A stretch of DNA of 64,000 nucleotides from Kitasatospora sp. MAP12-44 (GTDB taxonomy: Bacteria > Actinomycetota > Actinomycetes > Streptomycetales > Streptomycetaceae). Location: NCBI RefSeq assembly GCF_029892095.1, contig NZ_JARZAE010000004.1:7564001-7628000 (forward strand), read 5' to 3'. The notes beneath the pieces were generated by a model. The model was not told where the DNA came from, ran no database searches, and worked only from the letters and a program-made list of their open reading frames with translations. Position numbers and translations under genes: made by a program. Below are positions 63,127 to 64,000 of the stretch, piece by piece (positions within the stretch are counted from its first letter, which is position 1; each line of letters begins with the position of its first letter).

Positions 63127-63858
63127 ATGACCGGTATCAACTGCCGCAAGGCCCTGACCCTGGCCACCGTCGCGGCCACCCTGCTCACCGCGGCACTGGC
63201 CGCCTCCGCCCCGACCGCCGCTGCCGCGGCCCGAGGCGGGTTCCCGCACTTCGACCACGGGGTGCGCGCCGACGAGTTCTGGGCCGGCTACACCGAGACC
63301 GGTGACACGTTCACCTCGGTCAGCGCCCAGTGGAGGGTGCCGAGCCTGGACTGCGACTCCACCCCCGACAGCGTGGTCTCGCCCTGGGTCGGACTGGACG
63401 GCTTCGACTCCGACACCGTCGAACAGATCGGCTTCGACCAGGACTGCAGCAACGGCAGGGTGAAGTACGAGCCGTGGGTCGAGATGTACCCGAAGCACTC
63501 GGTCTACTTCGACGAGACCATGGAGGCCGGCGACCACATCGCGGCCTCCGTCGACGTCGACGGCCAGGACTTCACGCTCACCGAGACCGACAGCACCCAG
63601 GGCTGGTCGAAGACCTACCACGAGACCGGCGACTACCAGCTCAACTCCGCCGAGGTGATACTCGAGGACCTCGGCAGCGGCATCCAGCCGGTCGCCGACT
63701 TCGGAGCGTTGAACTTCACCGACGCCACCGCGAACGATCAGTCGCTCGGCGATGCCGGCACACCCAACTCCACCGACCTCACGCGCAGCGGCACCCGGCT
63801 GACCGCCAACTCCCAGCTCGACGGCGACCAGTTCAGCATCAGATGGCGGCACGCCTGA
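63127..63858 (+). CDS. G1 family glutamic peptidase (eqolisin-like), secreted
   Basis: A 243-residue exported protein; the signal ends SAPTAAAAA. The beta-sandwich motifs of the scytalidoglutamic peptidase family are present: WAGYTETGDTFTSVSAQWRV (catalytic Gln in SAQWRVP), VSPWVGLDGFDSDTVEQIGF, YEPWVEMYPK and LNSAEVILEDLG (catalytic Glu in SAEVILED), then VADFGALNFTDA. These enzymes work at strongly acid pH and are best known in fungi; bacterial members exist. AAGGAGACATC precedes the ATG. It shares a promoter element with the S53 peptidase. Confidence 0.9.
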   Translation: MTGINCRKALTLATVAATLLTAALAASAPTAAAAARGGFPHFDHGVRADEFWAGYTETGDTFTSVSAQWRVPSLDCDSTPDSVVSPWVGLDGFDSDTVEQIGFDQDCSNGRVKYEPWVEMYPKHSVYFDETMEAGDHIAASVDVDGQDFTLTETDSTQGWSKTYHETGDYQLNSAEVILEDLGSGIQPVADFGALNFTDATANDQSLGDAGTPNSTDLTRSGTRLTANSQLDGDQFSIRWRHA

Positions 63859-63906
63859 CTCCGGACGCCCGCACTGCCGGGATGTCCCCGAAGCCAGTTC
63901 CCCACT

Positions 63907-63944
63907 CGGCGCCTTGCCGCGAACACGTTCGCGACAAGGCGCCG
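63907..63944 (+). terminator. hairpin terminator after the G1 peptidase
   Basis: CGGCGCCTTG-c-CGCGAAC pairs with GTTCGCG-a-CAAGGCGCCG around a 2-base loop, with one mismatch. It lies about 50 bp after the stop. Confidence 0.75.
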
Positions 63945-64000
63945 ACCCATGACCAGAGCCTGGAAGGTACCGGATGCGCGAAGGCGTCAACGAACGGAGA

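Overview
The window is about 70% GC with strong G/C third-position bias, GTG and TTG starts, WhiB and ricin-lectin proteins, SAM-IV-like riboswitches and many Sec-secreted enzymes. This fits a streptomycete (Streptomyces, Kitasatospora or Streptacidiphilus). The cluster of secreted peptidases and phosphatases of acid-active families at the right end hints at an acid-adapted lineage such as Streptacidiphilus. That genus-level guess is inference only. No rRNA, tRNA or CRISPR array was seen.

Layout. (1) 0-7.8 kb is a sulfur-acquisition block. Two flavin-dependent monooxygenases read leftward and an amino-acid-type ABC importer reads rightward. The intergenic region between them carries a SAM riboswitch and a sulfur-type leader peptide on each strand. 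A GNAT acetyltransferase follows, then broken sulfonate/sulfate genes. (2) 7.8-14 kb holds a beta-lactamase-fold lipoprotein, a NarL-type two-component pair, an NAD-dependent epimerase-like protein, a short-chain dehydrogenase with an internal deletion, and its divergent LysR regulator. (3) 14.1-45.4 kb is bracketed by two almost identical 293 bp direct repeats, each holding an exonuclease III tail. Inside are a sedolisin with accessory domains, a sigma-factor-like/ricin membrane protein, an OmpR two-component pair, three paralogous secreted eight-cysteine proteins of unknown function, an IS630-family insertion beside whiB, an anti-sigma-type ATPase with a soluble histidine kinase, a membrane-spanning redox gene set (haem membrane protein, signal peptidase, Rieske lipoprotein, small membrane protein, ferredoxin-reductase fusion), and a xanthine dehydrogenase operon (xdhABC) between transposase remnants. 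(4) 45.6-64 kb is a secretome region: a lectin-fused DUF3472-like protein, two PF04185-type phosphoesterases, a HAD phosphatase, a large LuxR ATPase, a propeller protein with an MFS transporter, a kumamolisin-like S53 peptidase, a G1 glutamic peptidase, and a small operon of recombinase-fold proteins that have lost their catalytic serine.

How the parts work together. The left block reads as a sulfur-starvation regulon controlled by SAM and probably by translation of leader peptides. In the middle, two operons encoding redox proteins and one of the eight-cysteine genes share the same upstream DNA element. This supports a co-regulated, envelope-associated electron-transfer system of unknown purpose, which is the best candidate here for something undescribed. 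A second candidate is the helix-turn-helix gene followed by three tandem copies of a catalytically dead resolvase-like domain. On the right, the S53 and G1 peptidase genes share a two-block promoter element at identical spacing, which suggests one regulator for acid-type proteolysis.
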